Shown: positions 8,265-18,719, counted from the first letter of the stretch. The stretch is 64,000 nt of DNA from Gammaproteobacteria bacterium (GCA_030431775.1 JAUIHW010000005.1:121952-185951); one strand, 5' to 3'. The notes: generated by a model not told the origin, from the letters alone. Program-made: numbers and translations.

Positions 8265-10505
8265 TCAACCACCAAATTCGTACACCACTTCAATACCCCA
8301 GGTGCGCGGAGCCACCGGTGAAGCGTAGGACCAAAGCTCTGACACATTCAGGCCATGCGCCAAGGCGTCTTCGTCGGTGAGGTTACGTCCGAACAGGCTG
8401 AAGGTCGCACCATTGATGGAGAAATTGACTGAAGCGTCCAGGTAATTCTGAACATCATTAGCCAGCTCGGCACGGTTGGTCTGCTCGACGAAAAGCTCAT
8501 CGATCACACGGTAGGCACCACGAATCCAGGCCTGACCCGAGCCAACTTCCCATTCGTAGGTGGCATTCAATGCACCGGTAAACTCCGGCGCCCGGCGGAA
8601 CTCCAAGCCACTGTTGTCGACAATTCCAAAGCCGGAGTCAAAGGTAAACTCATCATACTCCGAGTCAAGATACCCAAAGTTAGCACCAATGGTCAGGTTA
8701 TCAGTCAGCAGCGCCTGCACTTCAATCTCCAGGCCCTGCATGGTGGCGGTCGCCGCGTTAAATACAGAAATACGCTGGCCAGTGGCGCCATCCGAGGCCA
8801 GACCAATTTCTTCCTGCTTGTCCTCATAGTCCATGTAGAACACCGCGCCATTCAGACGCACGCGGCCTCCCGCCAGTTCGCTTTTAACACCCAGCTCGTA
8901 GTTGTCGAGGAATTCCGGGTTATATGGAATGGTCGCCGATTCGAAGCTGTCAACTCGGCCGTTGAACCCACCACTGCGATACCCCTGAGAATAGGTTGCA
9001 TACAGCATCGCGGCTTCGTTAAGTCGATAGCGCACACCAACCTTGGGCGTAAACTCGCTCCAGTCCGCTTCCGCATCCGCCGGTAGGTTTCCACGTTGCT
9101 GAGTGAGTTTTTCGTCCTTGGTGTAGCGGCCACCCAGGGTCAGCGTCCAGCTGTCATTGAAAGCGTAATCGGCCTCAAAGAATAACGCCTGGGAGTCGGT
9201 TTCCTGGTGGGTGTACTGCGGAATATCCAACACCGTGCCAGGAACGGCGAACGTAATCCAGCTGCGCAGACGGATGTCGTACTCGGAATACCAGTCGTAG
9301 ATACCTGCGACCAGTTTCAAGGGCCCGCCGGCGTCATAGGTAAAACGCAGTTCATGGCTTCGTTGCTCATATTCTGCCGGTCGGTCGGTGCCAAACAGCA
9401 TGGGCTCTTCGGCGGTCCAGTTGGATACAATGGTTTCTTCCGTGTCGAACATGCCGAAGATATAGTTCATCCGAAGGCTGTCGGTAATATCCCAACGCAC
9501 TTCCAGAATGTGCGTCTCGGCGTCGAAGGTGGCGTCATCAGTGTTGACAATCAGGTCATCGACCGATGACGTAACAATACCTGCAGGAAGCGGATTGGTA
9601 CGCCAGGTTGTCGGTTCAAAAATGCGCCGGGCCGTCGTGTAGCGATCTCCTGTGGTTGGCAGGTTGACTGACTGCGCACAAAGATCGAAACCAAAACAAA
9701 ACAGCTGGTCAGGCTGGCCCACATTGAGCAATGGCGGCGTGTCCTGTTCTGTTTGCTCGTTGGTATAGGTGTACTCAACTTCAACAGCATCACTCGCATT
9801 CCACAGCGCATTAAAACCATAAGACTCATAGTCGATCGCGCCTTCGTCTTCCTGCAGCGCCTGGTTAAAAAAGTAGCCGTCCTGCAGGTTGTTCCGCGCT
9901 GCGCTCAGCTTGATCGCAAGATCTTCGGTCACTCCAAAGTTGAGCACACCGTCATACCAGTAGTTGCTGTAGTCCCCGTAGCCCACACGGATTTTTCCGC
10001 CAAGCTCCCCGGTCGGACGGGTTCTCTCGACACGAATGGTGCCGCCTACGGTATTGCGGCCAAAAAGTGTGCCCTGCGGTCCTCGCAGTACCTCCACCGA
10101 GGCCAGGTCAATACTCCGCAGGATCGCACCGCTATTCGCACCGATAAATAGACCGTCGATTTCTACACCAACGGCGGGGTCAAAATTCTTCTCAACGTCG
10201 GCTACACCCACACCGCGAATATACAGCGCGGCATTACCGCCGGGCCCTTGCGAGGTGTCATCGAAAATCAGGTTTGGCGACATAAAGGCCAGGTCGCGCA
10301 CGTCGCGCGCAAAGGTGCGGTCGATTTCTGTCTGGGTCATTGCACTGACCGACAGCCCCAAGTCCTGGAGGTTTTCCGCGCGCTTTCGGGCGCTGACCAC
10401 CACTTCTTCTAGCGCCGTTGCCGAGTGGGCAAACGGCGCTATCGAGCCGGCGCCAGCGGTGACCGATACTGCCACGGCCAACATTGTTGCTTTTTTCTTA
10501 AACAT
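8265..10505 (-). CDS. TonB-dependent receptor
   Basis: Signal peptide, TonB-box-like ALEEVVVSARKR, plug motif VEVLRGPQGTLFGRNTVGG, C-terminal beta-barrel ending VVYEFGG. Confidence 0.93.
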   Translation of the reverse strand: MFKKKATMLAVAVSVTAGAGSIAPFAHSATALEEVVVSARKRAENLQDLGLSVSAMTQTEIDRTFARDVRDLAFMSPNLIFDDTSQGPGGNAALYIRGVGVADVEKNFDPAVGVEIDGLFIGANSGAILRSIDLASVEVLRGPQGTLFGRNTVGGTIRVERTRPTGELGGKIRVGYGDYSNYWYDGVLNFGVTEDLAIKLSAARNNLQDGYFFNQALQEDEGAIDYESYGFNALWNASDAVEVEYTYTNEQTEQDTPPLLNVGQPDQLFCFGFDLCAQSVNLPTTGDRYTTARRIFEPTTWRTNPLPAGIVTSSVDDLIVNTDDATFDAETHILEVRWDITDSLRMNYIFGMFDTEETIVSNWTAEEPMLFGTDRPAEYEQRSHELRFTYDAGGPLKLVAGIYDWYSEYDIRLRSWITFAVPGTVLDIPQYTHQETDSQALFFEADYAFNDSWTLTLGGRYTKDEKLTQQRGNLPADAEADWSEFTPKVGVRYRLNEAAMLYATYSQGYRSGGFNGRVDSFESATIPYNPEFLDNYELGVKSELAGGRVRLNGAVFYMDYEDKQEEIGLASDGATGQRISVFNAATATMQGLEIEVQALLTDNLTIGANFGYLDSEYDEFTFDSGFGIVDNSGLEFRRAPEFTGALNATYEWEVGSGQAWIRGAYRVIDELFVEQTNRAELANDVQNYLDASVNFSINGATFSLFGRNLTDEDALAHGLNVSELWSYASPVAPRTWGIEVVYEFGG

Positions 10506-10699
10506 CGTCCTTTACCTCGTTTTATGATTAGCTGAGACCTTTACAGTCGCGTCGCGCTGTGAATCTGTAATGTTTATGTTTACTGTTTGCTCACCGATGA
10601 TGACACCGCATAATGGTGTATCGCATTGCGGCTTCTTGGCACTGCATAGTCACTGCCTTGCCCTGCAATAATGGTGAGAAGATAACGCATACTTGATTT

Positions 10700-10714
10700 T
10701 TGAATTATGTTCAA
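10700..10714. promoter_or_regulatory. Candidate operator TTGAATTATGTTCAA
   Basis: Inverted repeat matching sites at 21202 and 28002; lies in the divergent region between the TBDR and DUF3604 genes. Confidence 0.5.
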
Positions 10715-10776
10715 ATACCGTGAGCGTATAAGAACACACCGACCGACAGCTGTCAATATTTTCGGGGGCGCCGACG

Positions 10777-12753
10777 ATGCGATTCATCCACCGGTTAATG
10801 TCATACAAAAGTCATTTATTGAGCGCACTCACGCTCAGCCGCCCGAACCTCGGATCTTTTATTTCAACTGCTGGAGCGGTATTGCTTACAGCATGCGGAG
10901 CAACCATTGAAGAGCACCCTGCAAACGGCGCTGTCTCGGCAAATGGCGAGCAAAAAACAGGCATACTTTCGCCAGCCGGGAAGGCTGCAAACACGCAACT
11001 CTACTGGGGTGACCTGCATGTGCATTCCATGACGTCATTTGATTCTTATTCGTTTGGTAATAAAACGTTGACGGCCGCGGATGCCTTTCGCTTTGCTCGT
11101 GGTGAAGCGGTCACCGCGCACACCGGTGAAGTCGCTCGGCTGTCGCGGCCACTGGATTTTCTGCTGGTGTCAGACCATGCAGAATTTATGGGAATGCTCG
11201 AAGGATTGCAGAACGAACACCCAATGCTGCAAACCAATCCCATCGGTAGGCGCTGGTCAAGCTTGGTTAAAGCGGGCGATATGCAAACCATCACCAATGA
11301 GTTTGTCGAGTACGTGGCCGGCACGCGTCCACTCGGTGATTACCTGCCCAAGCAGTTCCAGCAAGATGTTTGGAATTCCGCTATAGAAACCGCTGAGCGC
11401 TTCAATGAGCCGGGAGAGTTCACTGCATTTATTGGCTATGAATGGACTGCCATGATTAAAGGCCGCAACCTGCACCGCAATGTACTGTTTCGAGACGGCG
11501 CCGAGAAAGCCGCGCAGCAGACGCCTTTTTCCGCCCTGAGCAGTAACAATCCGGAACAATTGTGGAATCACCTCAGCGACTATGAAGAGCAAACCGGAGG
11601 CCGGGTAATGGCCATTCCGCACAACAGCAATTTGTCGGCCGGAATGATGTTTGACGAAAAAACCTTGCGCGGCTCGCCCCTGGATGCTGCTTATGCGCAG
11701 CGTCGGGCGTACTTTGAGCCAGTGGTTGAGGTCACCCAGGTCAAGGGTGATTCGGAAACCCACCCACTGATATCACCCAATGATGAATTTTCGGATTTTG
11801 AGAACTGGGATAAAACGGATATCGGTATGAACCAAATTACCGATGCCGAAAAAGACTTTGCTTACCGCCACTCCTACGCCCGCCCTGCGCTCGGCCTGGG
11901 CTTACGTTTTGCCGCCACGCTTGGGCAAAATCCTTATCAATTCGGCATGCTGGGCAGCACCGATTCCCATACAGCATTGGCAACCGCTGATGATGATAAT
12001 TTTTTTGGTAAGTTTGTTGGCTCCGAACCCACGCCTGAGCGCTTGACCAATAAGATGGGGGGCGCTATGTGGCACAATCGCACGCTGAGCGCCTCGGGGT
12101 ATGCGGCCGTCTGGGCGACTGAAAACAGTCGCGCGGCCTTGTTTGACGCCCTGGAGCGCAGAGAGGTGTACGCTACGACAGGGCCAAGAATTACTGTTCG
12201 CTTTTTTGCCGGCTGGGATTTCACCCAAGACGATGCACACGCTACCGGCCTGGCCGAACGCGGCTACAGCAAAGGTGTGCCCATGGGTTCCGTGCTTTCA
12301 ACAGCCGACCGCAATAGGAAACACTCTTCACCCAGTTTCATCGTTAGTGCGCTCAAAGATCCGGAGGGCGCCAATCTCGACCGTGTGCAAATCGTTAAGA
12401 GCTGGGAAGATGACGGCGAAATACATGAGCGAGTCTACGAGGTTGCCTGGGCAGGCGAAAGAACACTAAACGCCAGCGGAACGTTGCCCCCTTTGCCCTC
12501 AACAGTCGATGTTCAAACGGCGAGTTATGCTAACACCAACGGCGCAAGCGCACTGACCGCACATTGGCGTGACCCCGATTTTGACTCCAAGCAACATGCC
12601 CTGTATTACGCGAGAGTGTTGGAGATACTAACGCCACGCTGGACTACCTATGACGCCGTACGGTTTGAACAAGCGCTTCCGCAAGACGTACCTGCGGAAA
12701 TTCAGGCACGGGCCTATACCTCACCCATCTGGTTTCAGCCCTCTGCGAGCTAG
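10777..12753 (+). CDS. DUF3604 domain protein, predicted lipoprotein (PHP-like metal motifs)
   Basis: LLTACG lipobox; LYWGDLHVHSMTSFDSYSFG and LGSTDSHTALA motifs typical of DUF3604. Confidence 0.85.
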   Translation: MRFIHRLMSYKSHLLSALTLSRPNLGSFISTAGAVLLTACGATIEEHPANGAVSANGEQKTGILSPAGKAANTQLYWGDLHVHSMTSFDSYSFGNKTLTAADAFRFARGEAVTAHTGEVARLSRPLDFLLVSDHAEFMGMLEGLQNEHPMLQTNPIGRRWSSLVKAGDMQTITNEFVEYVAGTRPLGDYLPKQFQQDVWNSAIETAERFNEPGEFTAFIGYEWTAMIKGRNLHRNVLFRDGAEKAAQQTPFSALSSNNPEQLWNHLSDYEEQTGGRVMAIPHNSNLSAGMMFDEKTLRGSPLDAAYAQRRAYFEPVVEVTQVKGDSETHPLISPNDEFSDFENWDKTDIGMNQITDAEKDFAYRHSYARPALGLGLRFAATLGQNPYQFGMLGSTDSHTALATADDDNFFGKFVGSEPTPERLTNKMGGAMWHNRTLSASGYAAVWATENSRAALFDALERREVYATTGPRITVRFFAGWDFTQDDAHATGLAERGYSKGVPMGSVLSTADRNRKHSSPSFIVSALKDPEGANLDRVQIVKSWEDDGEIHERVYEVAWAGERTLNASGTLPPLPSTVDVQTASYANTNGASALTAHWRDPDFDSKQHALYYARVLEILTPRWTTYDAVRFEQALPQDVPAEIQARAYTSPIWFQPSAS

Positions 12754-12755
12754 CA

Positions 12756-14336
12756 ATGTCGTTATTTACCTGGTCCTGGATATTTCTGCTGGCATACATT
12801 GCGTTAATGCTGGGTATCGGTTGGTTTGCGCAACGCCGTATCAAACACGCTGATGACTTCGCGACTGCGCGGAGTTCATATGGGCCGGGTTTTCTGGCCT
12901 TTGCCTTTGCCGCCTCAACTGCGAGCGGAGCGACGTTCTTGGGCGCGCCAGGTCTATCCTACCAGTGGGGCTTTGCCGCCAACTGGTCTAATTTTCTGTA
13001 CCCTTTGGGTCTGTATTTTGGCGTGCTGATCTGTATGCGCCTGGTCGCACGTGCCGGACACGCGTTTGGCAATCGTTCCATTCCCGAATACCTGGGCGAC
13101 CGCTATCAGTCTGATGGTATTCGTATTCTGGTGTCATTGCTGTCGCTGGTGCTGTTCTTTTATTTGGCCGGACAGCTGGTCAGTGGCTTGGTCATGTTTG
13201 AGATTTTGCTCGGCCTGCCCGCACATTGGGCCTTATTGATCACCGGGGCCGTACTGCTTTTATATGTGGTATTAGGCGGGGCACATGCCGACATCCTAAC
13301 CGACGGCGTGCAGGGCGTAATGATGTTGCTGCTGGCAATATTGATCATCGTGATGTTTGCTTTTGGTATTGGCGTTGAAGGCGGATTTAGCGGGCTAGTA
13401 GCTAGCCTGCGCCACCAGGATCCAAACCTGGTTACGCCGTTGAACCCGAATACGCCCCTGTATCACTCCTGGTGGTCGCTGGTTGCCATCGTATTGGCCC
13501 ACATGCCACTTGGGCTGTTGCCACATCTGGGCAATAAGCTCTGGGCCCTGAGCAGCAGCGATGCGCAATTGAGTTTCGTGCGCATGGCTTTTCTGTTCGG
13601 ACTGACCATGGGTATGATGGCCTTTGCCGGATTGCTGACTCGCGCCATCGTCGGCGGAGCCTTGTTTAACGAGGGCGCGACGCCCAATGCTGCATTACCA
13701 TTGCTGCTGATTGAAACTTTTCCCACCTGGGTAGCAGCACTCATTTGTGTAGCCGTGCTATCGGCCATCATGAGTACCGCCGATGGCCTGGTGGTTTCTT
13801 CCTCGCAAATTGTCGCCAATGACCTCTACCGCCGCACCTGGATCCCATGGCGGCAGAAACGTGGATTGTCTAACTTCAGCGCTGATGCGCTTGACCAGCG
13901 AGTACTGAAAATCAGCCGGCTGGCAACCGTGATCGTATTACTGCTGTGCATGCTGATGGCCTGGGCCATGCTGGATATCAACGTGGCAATCATTATTTGG
14001 ATCGGCAATGGCGGCATGATGGCCGCTTTTGCAGGGCCATTGGTTCTAGGAGCCTTGTGGTCAGGCGTTACCCGGTTCGGAGCTTATGCTGGGTTGTTGG
14101 CAGGCTTCACAACGTTTGTAGTGCTTTACCTACAGCTTATCAACCCGCAGTGGTTCCCAGCAGGTGTTCTGCAGGCGGTGGCCCAATGGCTTTACCGAGA
14201 GGGACCTAACCCATACTCCTGTGCGGCCATTGGCGAGATCATGTCCGTGCTGCTTACTTACCTCGTGTCCAAGCTGACCGCACCATTACCGGAACAGCAT
14301 ATTAAGCGATTGTTCCCCTCCGCCGAGACACGCTAA
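12756..14336 (+). CDS. Sodium:solute symporter (SSS) family transporter
   Basis: Multiple TM segments; AASTASGATFLGAPGLSYQWG, ILSAIMSTADGLVVSSSQIVANDLYR-type SSS signature. Confidence 0.9.
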   Translation: MSLFTWSWIFLLAYIALMLGIGWFAQRRIKHADDFATARSSYGPGFLAFAFAASTASGATFLGAPGLSYQWGFAANWSNFLYPLGLYFGVLICMRLVARAGHAFGNRSIPEYLGDRYQSDGIRILVSLLSLVLFFYLAGQLVSGLVMFEILLGLPAHWALLITGAVLLLYVVLGGAHADILTDGVQGVMMLLLAILIIVMFAFGIGVEGGFSGLVASLRHQDPNLVTPLNPNTPLYHSWWSLVAIVLAHMPLGLLPHLGNKLWALSSSDAQLSFVRMAFLFGLTMGMMAFAGLLTRAIVGGALFNEGATPNAALPLLLIETFPTWVAALICVAVLSAIMSTADGLVVSSSQIVANDLYRRTWIPWRQKRGLSNFSADALDQRVLKISRLATVIVLLLCMLMAWAMLDINVAIIIWIGNGGMMAAFAGPLVLGALWSGVTRFGAYAGLLAGFTTFVVLYLQLINPQWFPAGVLQAVAQWLYREGPNPYSCAAIGEIMSVLLTYLVSKLTAPLPEQHIKRLFPSAETR

Positions 14337-15631
14337 GCCTCGTCAAGATAATGGCCGTACTTGGCCATGGCCTGCGCGCGCTGTGTCGGTGTATGGTAGC
14401 TTGGGAACAAATCCGGTGCCGCTTCATAGTCACGTAATATGGTGCGTGCGACTGTAACCTTGTGCACTTCCGAAGGTCCGTCCACCATCCCCAACTCCGG
14501 GATGCTTGCCCACATAGTCATCAACGGTGTTTCGTCAGACACTCCAATACTGCCGTGCAAATGCATGGCGCGATAAATTACTTCCTGTAACACCTTGGGG
14601 GTCGCTGCCTTGATTGCAGCAATTTCCTTACGCACCTCGCGGTTGTACTCCTTGTATTTGTCGATCAACCAGGCCGTGTACAGAACGTGCAAGCGGTATT
14701 GCAGGATTTGCGTGTAGGTGTCGGCGATTTTGTCCTGTGTGAACTGTTTATTTGCCAATAGCTCACCTTTTGTGGTGCGACTCAGCACCCGCTCACACAT
14801 CATATCCATGGCTTTTTTCAACACACCAACGCTGCGCATGGCATGGTGCACACGCCCACCACCGAGGCGGGTTTGCGCTACCAGAAATCCCTGACCTTCC
14901 TCACCGAGCATGTTTTCACTGGGCACACGGCAATTGTCGAAATTAATATAGGCGTGCACACCGTCGCCCTGTTCCACATAAGGGCCAACCGCTGCGTTAC
15001 GGATAATTTCCATGCCCGGCGTACCCTGCTCCACCAGAATGATGGACGCGCCTTCGTGAATGGGTTTATTCGGGTCGGTCACCACCATGACCAATAGAAA
15101 CTCTGAAAATCGCGCGTGCGAGGCGAACCACTTTTGCCCGTTGATCACCCACTCATCACCATCTTTGCTCGCCGTGCAGGTGAACTCGGCCGGATCGGAA
15201 CCAGCCTGCGGCTCGGTCATCGAGTAGCAGGAAGCAATCTTTCCATCCAGCAATGGTTGCAAATACTTCTCTTTTTGCTCCGTCGTGCCGAAGTGCGCGA
15301 GTATCTCAGCATTACCGGAATCCGGCGCCTGGCAGCCAAACACACTCGGCCCGAAGCGGCTGCGACCCAGAATTTCGTTCATCAAACCCAGCTTGACCTG
15401 CCCATAGCCTTCACCACCCAGCTCCGGGCCAAGGTGACACGCCCAAAGGCGTTTCTCTTTAACGATATCCCTAAGCGGCTGCATGGCTTTCGCAGCCGGC
15501 GATTTTGGATCCCAGGGGTCACCGGGCCCTCTGAATACCAGGTCCAGCGGTTCAATTTCTTCTTTGGTAAAGGTTTCAATCCAGTCCAGTTGGGCCTGGA
15601 ATTCACTGTCGGTTTCAAAGCTCCAGCTCAC
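14333..15631 (-). CDS. Acyl-CoA dehydrogenase family protein
   Basis: CYSMTEPQAGSDP, INGQKWF, RLGGGRVHHAMRSVG, HGSIGVSDETPL. Confidence 0.92.
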   Translation of the reverse strand: MSWSFETDSEFQAQLDWIETFTKEEIEPLDLVFRGPGDPWDPKSPAAKAMQPLRDIVKEKRLWACHLGPELGGEGYGQVKLGLMNEILGRSRFGPSVFGCQAPDSGNAEILAHFGTTEQKEKYLQPLLDGKIASCYSMTEPQAGSDPAEFTCTASKDGDEWVINGQKWFASHARFSEFLLVMVVTDPNKPIHEGASIILVEQGTPGMEIIRNAAVGPYVEQGDGVHAYINFDNCRVPSENMLGEEGQGFLVAQTRLGGGRVHHAMRSVGVLKKAMDMMCERVLSRTTKGELLANKQFTQDKIADTYTQILQYRLHVLYTAWLIDKYKEYNREVRKEIAAIKAATPKVLQEVIYRAMHLHGSIGVSDETPLMTMWASIPELGMVDGPSEVHKVTVARTILRDYEAAPDLFPSYHTPTQRAQAMAKYGHYLDEA

Positions 15632-15671
15632 TTGCGTTCTCCTAATCTGTAGTGTTCTTGCGGATTCTGGT

Positions 15672-15777
15672 GAAGAGGCGAATGGTCATTTGCGAGACCG
15701 TGTGAGACAGGGATGTCGAACACGAGCCTACAGGGACGTATTTACGGCGGGTCTTGCAACTGACCATTCGCCTCTTC
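15672..15777. repeat. Intergenic inverted-repeat element (28-bp arms, 26/28 identity)
   Basis: Arms GAAGAGGCGAATGGTCATTTGCGAGACC (15672-15699) and GGTCTTGCAACTGACCATTCGCCTCTTC (15750-15777). Confidence 0.75.
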
Positions 15778-15794
15778 GCCTTTGTGGCACATAG

Positions 15795-17693
15795 TCATTC
15801 AGTCCCAGTTTTATCGTCAGCCAGCTTGAACGATAACAATGCATTCCCTTGCATGTGAAAATAAATGCCATAACCGGAGTTCACGAACAGGCGTTTACCC
15901 TTAAACACCGGGCCTGATGAACCTCCAAAAGAACCTCCCTGTGCCGTGCTGCCGGCAACGGTTTGATACTCGCGCACGGAGTCAAAGTCCCACAACACCT
16001 CGCCGGTGTCCCGATGATAGGCCCTCAGGTGCCCATCCATGGCTCCCGCCACGACCGCTCCGGGAATAGCGCTGGCCGCAGCCGACAAACCGGGGTCACA
16101 AAAATCACGGCCTTCGCACACGTCTTCAGCGGGTTTATACCATTGTACTTCTCCATTGCTGAAGTCTACGGCGTACATTCCCGGTTTGGGTTCGCCGGGC
16201 CAGCGCGGCCCGCCATCAAAGTCGGACATGGGTACGTAAAGGGTATCACCATCAACCGCCATACCGAAATGCACACCCCCCTGGATACCTCCGCGACCCA
16301 ATTTTTTCTGCCAGACAACGCGCCCGCCTTCGTCCGGGTCCAGAGCGTACACATCACCGGACTTTTGCCCAGCCAGCAGCAGCTCCTTACCCGAAGAATG
16401 AGTGGCCAGGATGGTTGCCGCACCAAAGTCATAGTCCGGACCGTTTTCCGGTGGGCAATTGCTTTTGTCTTCCGCTTCACAGCCCATGTTCCACGCATCG
16501 CCTTCGGTCATCTGTTGCTTCCAGACAATCGAACCGTCTTCGAGACTGAGTGCGATTATCGCATCGCTGCTTCCATCCGCAGGCGAGCTGTAGTTCTCCC
16601 CCGTGCCAACGTAAACGACTCCGCGCTGTCGATCCACCGTAGGCGCTCCCCAGACCGGCGCGCCAGAAGGTGCAATCATCGGTGTGCCCACCGCGTTTTT
16701 GCCAACTTGTTTCGGCTCTTCGGCAATGGTATAGCCAGTCCATTGCAGTTCTCCATCATGGGCGTCATACACCGCGATACCACCACGAAAGGTGCAGCAG
16801 GCATAAGTGGGGTCGGCCGCTTCGGTGACTTCCAAAGCCGATAAGGCGACCAAAAGCTGTCCGTCATACAGCACCGGTGTTGCCGTGAGCGTCAAACTTG
16901 GGTGATCATCAGGCCGGTCGCGCCACACCAGCTCTCCGCTAAAGGTATCCACTGCATAGACATTTCCAACCAAGTCGCCAAAGTAGGTCAGACTTTCGCG
17001 ATCTTTACCCCATGGCTCTATCACGATTCCTGTGCGAACCTCAGCTACTGTGCTAAAAGTCCAACGAACACATCCGGTTTTCTGATCCAGCGCGTATACT
17101 GTGCCGTCCTGGCTGCCCAAGAATACTGCGCCTGCTGCGGTTGAAGGTTGCGACCTGGCTCGTGTGGCACCCGGGAAAGCAAAGGCCCAGCTCAACTCCA
17201 ACTCGGCGATATTGTCCGCATTAATTTCGGTTATGGACTGATCATAAAAACGCTGATTGCCATAATCCATTCCCCAGGTGCTGGCAGCCGGCTGCTCTGA
17301 GTAATCAAATGCCAGAGCATCACCTGCACAAAGCGGCGGTTCAGCAACAGGCTCATCGCCTCGACCGCCACTAATGTATTCAACAACTGCCTGCCTTTCT
17401 TCCGCGCTTAAATGCTCGGCCTGAGCTTGCATGACACCAGTATCCATTGAACGCAGGATGGAACTGGCGGACATGATTTGCAACATCGTAATAGGCGGTG
17501 CTTTAGAGACCCGGCCGTTATGGCAGTCTGCGCAGTTTTCAGCGAACAGACCTTCCCCGTTGTGGACAGCCACTGCTGCAGCACTCTCGGGAGTTGCCAC
17601 TTCTTCGTTGCTAGAGTTATTCCGTGTGCATGCCGCCAACAACAGTAGGCCGATTGCGATGATGCTTGCTGTGCTGCTATTTAAAGTTCTCAC
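15795..17693 (-). CDS. PQQ beta-propeller dehydrogenase with N-terminal cytochrome c domain (polyvinyl-alcohol-dehydrogenase-like)
   Basis: Lipobox LLLLAACT; CADCH near N-terminus; propeller repeats; vicinal Cys motif ACCTFRGGIAVYDAHDG. Confidence 0.8.
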   Translation of the reverse strand: MRTLNSSTASIIAIGLLLLAACTRNNSSNEEVATPESAAAVAVHNGEGLFAENCADCHNGRVSKAPPITMLQIMSASSILRSMDTGVMQAQAEHLSAEERQAVVEYISGGRGDEPVAEPPLCAGDALAFDYSEQPAASTWGMDYGNQRFYDQSITEINADNIAELELSWAFAFPGATRARSQPSTAAGAVFLGSQDGTVYALDQKTGCVRWTFSTVAEVRTGIVIEPWGKDRESLTYFGDLVGNVYAVDTFSGELVWRDRPDDHPSLTLTATPVLYDGQLLVALSALEVTEAADPTYACCTFRGGIAVYDAHDGELQWTGYTIAEEPKQVGKNAVGTPMIAPSGAPVWGAPTVDRQRGVVYVGTGENYSSPADGSSDAIIALSLEDGSIVWKQQMTEGDAWNMGCEAEDKSNCPPENGPDYDFGAATILATHSSGKELLLAGQKSGDVYALDPDEGGRVVWQKKLGRGGIQGGVHFGMAVDGDTLYVPMSDFDGGPRWPGEPKPGMYAVDFSNGEVQWYKPAEDVCEGRDFCDPGLSAAASAIPGAVVAGAMDGHLRAYHRDTGEVLWDFDSVREYQTVAGSTAQGGSFGGSSGPVFKGKRLFVNSGYGIYFHMQGNALLSFKLADDKTGTE

Positions 17694-17695
17694 AG

Positions 17696-18613
17696 TTATT
17701 TGCTTACCTCCAGACTATAACCGGTAGTTGGAAAATGCACGGCAAGTTCGCCTACGCGTTCCACTTGTCGGCGGATGGAAATGGTTTTATTGTTGATCGC
17801 AATTAACTCGCCAACGACGGAGTCTTTACCATAGTCACCGGGAGTAACACTGACCTGCAAGCCCGGCTCGAACTCCTGCGCGAAACTGTCGTCATGCCAG
17901 GTGTCGGCGGCAGGCTCTGAAGCAGCTGCAATGGCAATGGCCTCGTCGGCGGACAGTTCCTGCCTATGTCCGTGCCCCACCGCTTGCATGCGCTGTTCCC
18001 ACTCGGTGAGTTTATACAAGGGTTTCAGCATGTCAGCCGCTCCGGCTATATTGGAGCGACTCATCCAAACCGGGAAATAGGCCAGAATATCCGCCCAGCT
18101 AATCGCATCTCCCAGCAAGTACGAACGCCCGTCAGACAGTTGATCTTCAATGAGGTAGAGGTGGGTCTTAAATTGCAGGTAAAGATTCGGGATTTGTTCG
18201 GCGAGTTCACCGAAGTCCATAAAAGCAAAAAACTGCCGGCGGTCTTCCAGTAGGTCCTCGGGTAAACCTTCGTTGGTGCCCATGGACAAACCTGCACCTG
18301 GCTGAAAGAAATCCGTGTCGGCCCAATGGCCGAGGGCCATTGTGAGTGCACGGCTACCATTGGGAAACAGACTGGGCTCAGCACAGCGGCGTTCCAACTC
18401 CTGAGCGATACAGCGTGTGTCGCAAAAAATATCGGCGCCAATCTGCATCACGGGCGTCTTTCGATAGCCGCCGGTAAGCAAGGTGAGATCAGGCTTGGGC
18501 ATAATCAGTGGAATCTGTACCGACTTCCAGGCCAGACTTTTAAGCCCAAACACCAACCGAATTTTCTCAGCGAAGGGCGAAATATCAAAATGGTGCAGAA
18601 TAATGTCGCTCAT
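17696..18613 (-). CDS. Glutathione S-transferase family protein
   Basis: SDIILHHFDISPFAEKIRLVFGLKSLAWKSVQIP thioredoxin-like N-terminus; start set at internal ATG. Confidence 0.8.
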   Translation of the reverse strand: MSDIILHHFDISPFAEKIRLVFGLKSLAWKSVQIPLIMPKPDLTLLTGGYRKTPVMQIGADIFCDTRCIAQELERRCAEPSLFPNGSRALTMALGHWADTDFFQPGAGLSMGTNEGLPEDLLEDRRQFFAFMDFGELAEQIPNLYLQFKTHLYLIEDQLSDGRSYLLGDAISWADILAYFPVWMSRSNIAGAADMLKPLYKLTEWEQRMQAVGHGHRQELSADEAIAIAAASEPAADTWHDDSFAQEFEPGLQVSVTPGDYGKDSVVGELIAINNKTISIRRQVERVGELAVHFPTTGYSLEVSK

Positions 18614-18719
18614 CGATCCACCCCAAGTCACCAATACACGCCCGCGACACGCGCAATGGCCGGATAAAAAATAGGCCGAATCGCTTCGGCCTGTTCATAT
18701 TCCGAGGAAAAAATATGAA

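Noticed and set aside
10529-10776. Structured riboswitch in the TBDR/DUF3604 intergenic region
   Set aside because: No conserved riboswitch core recognised by eye; the only supported signal is the palindrome at 10700.
15963-16844. 293-aa plus-strand ORF
   Set aside because: Fully antisense to the PQQ dehydrogenase at 15795-17693; no recognisable motifs, low-complexity antisense translation.
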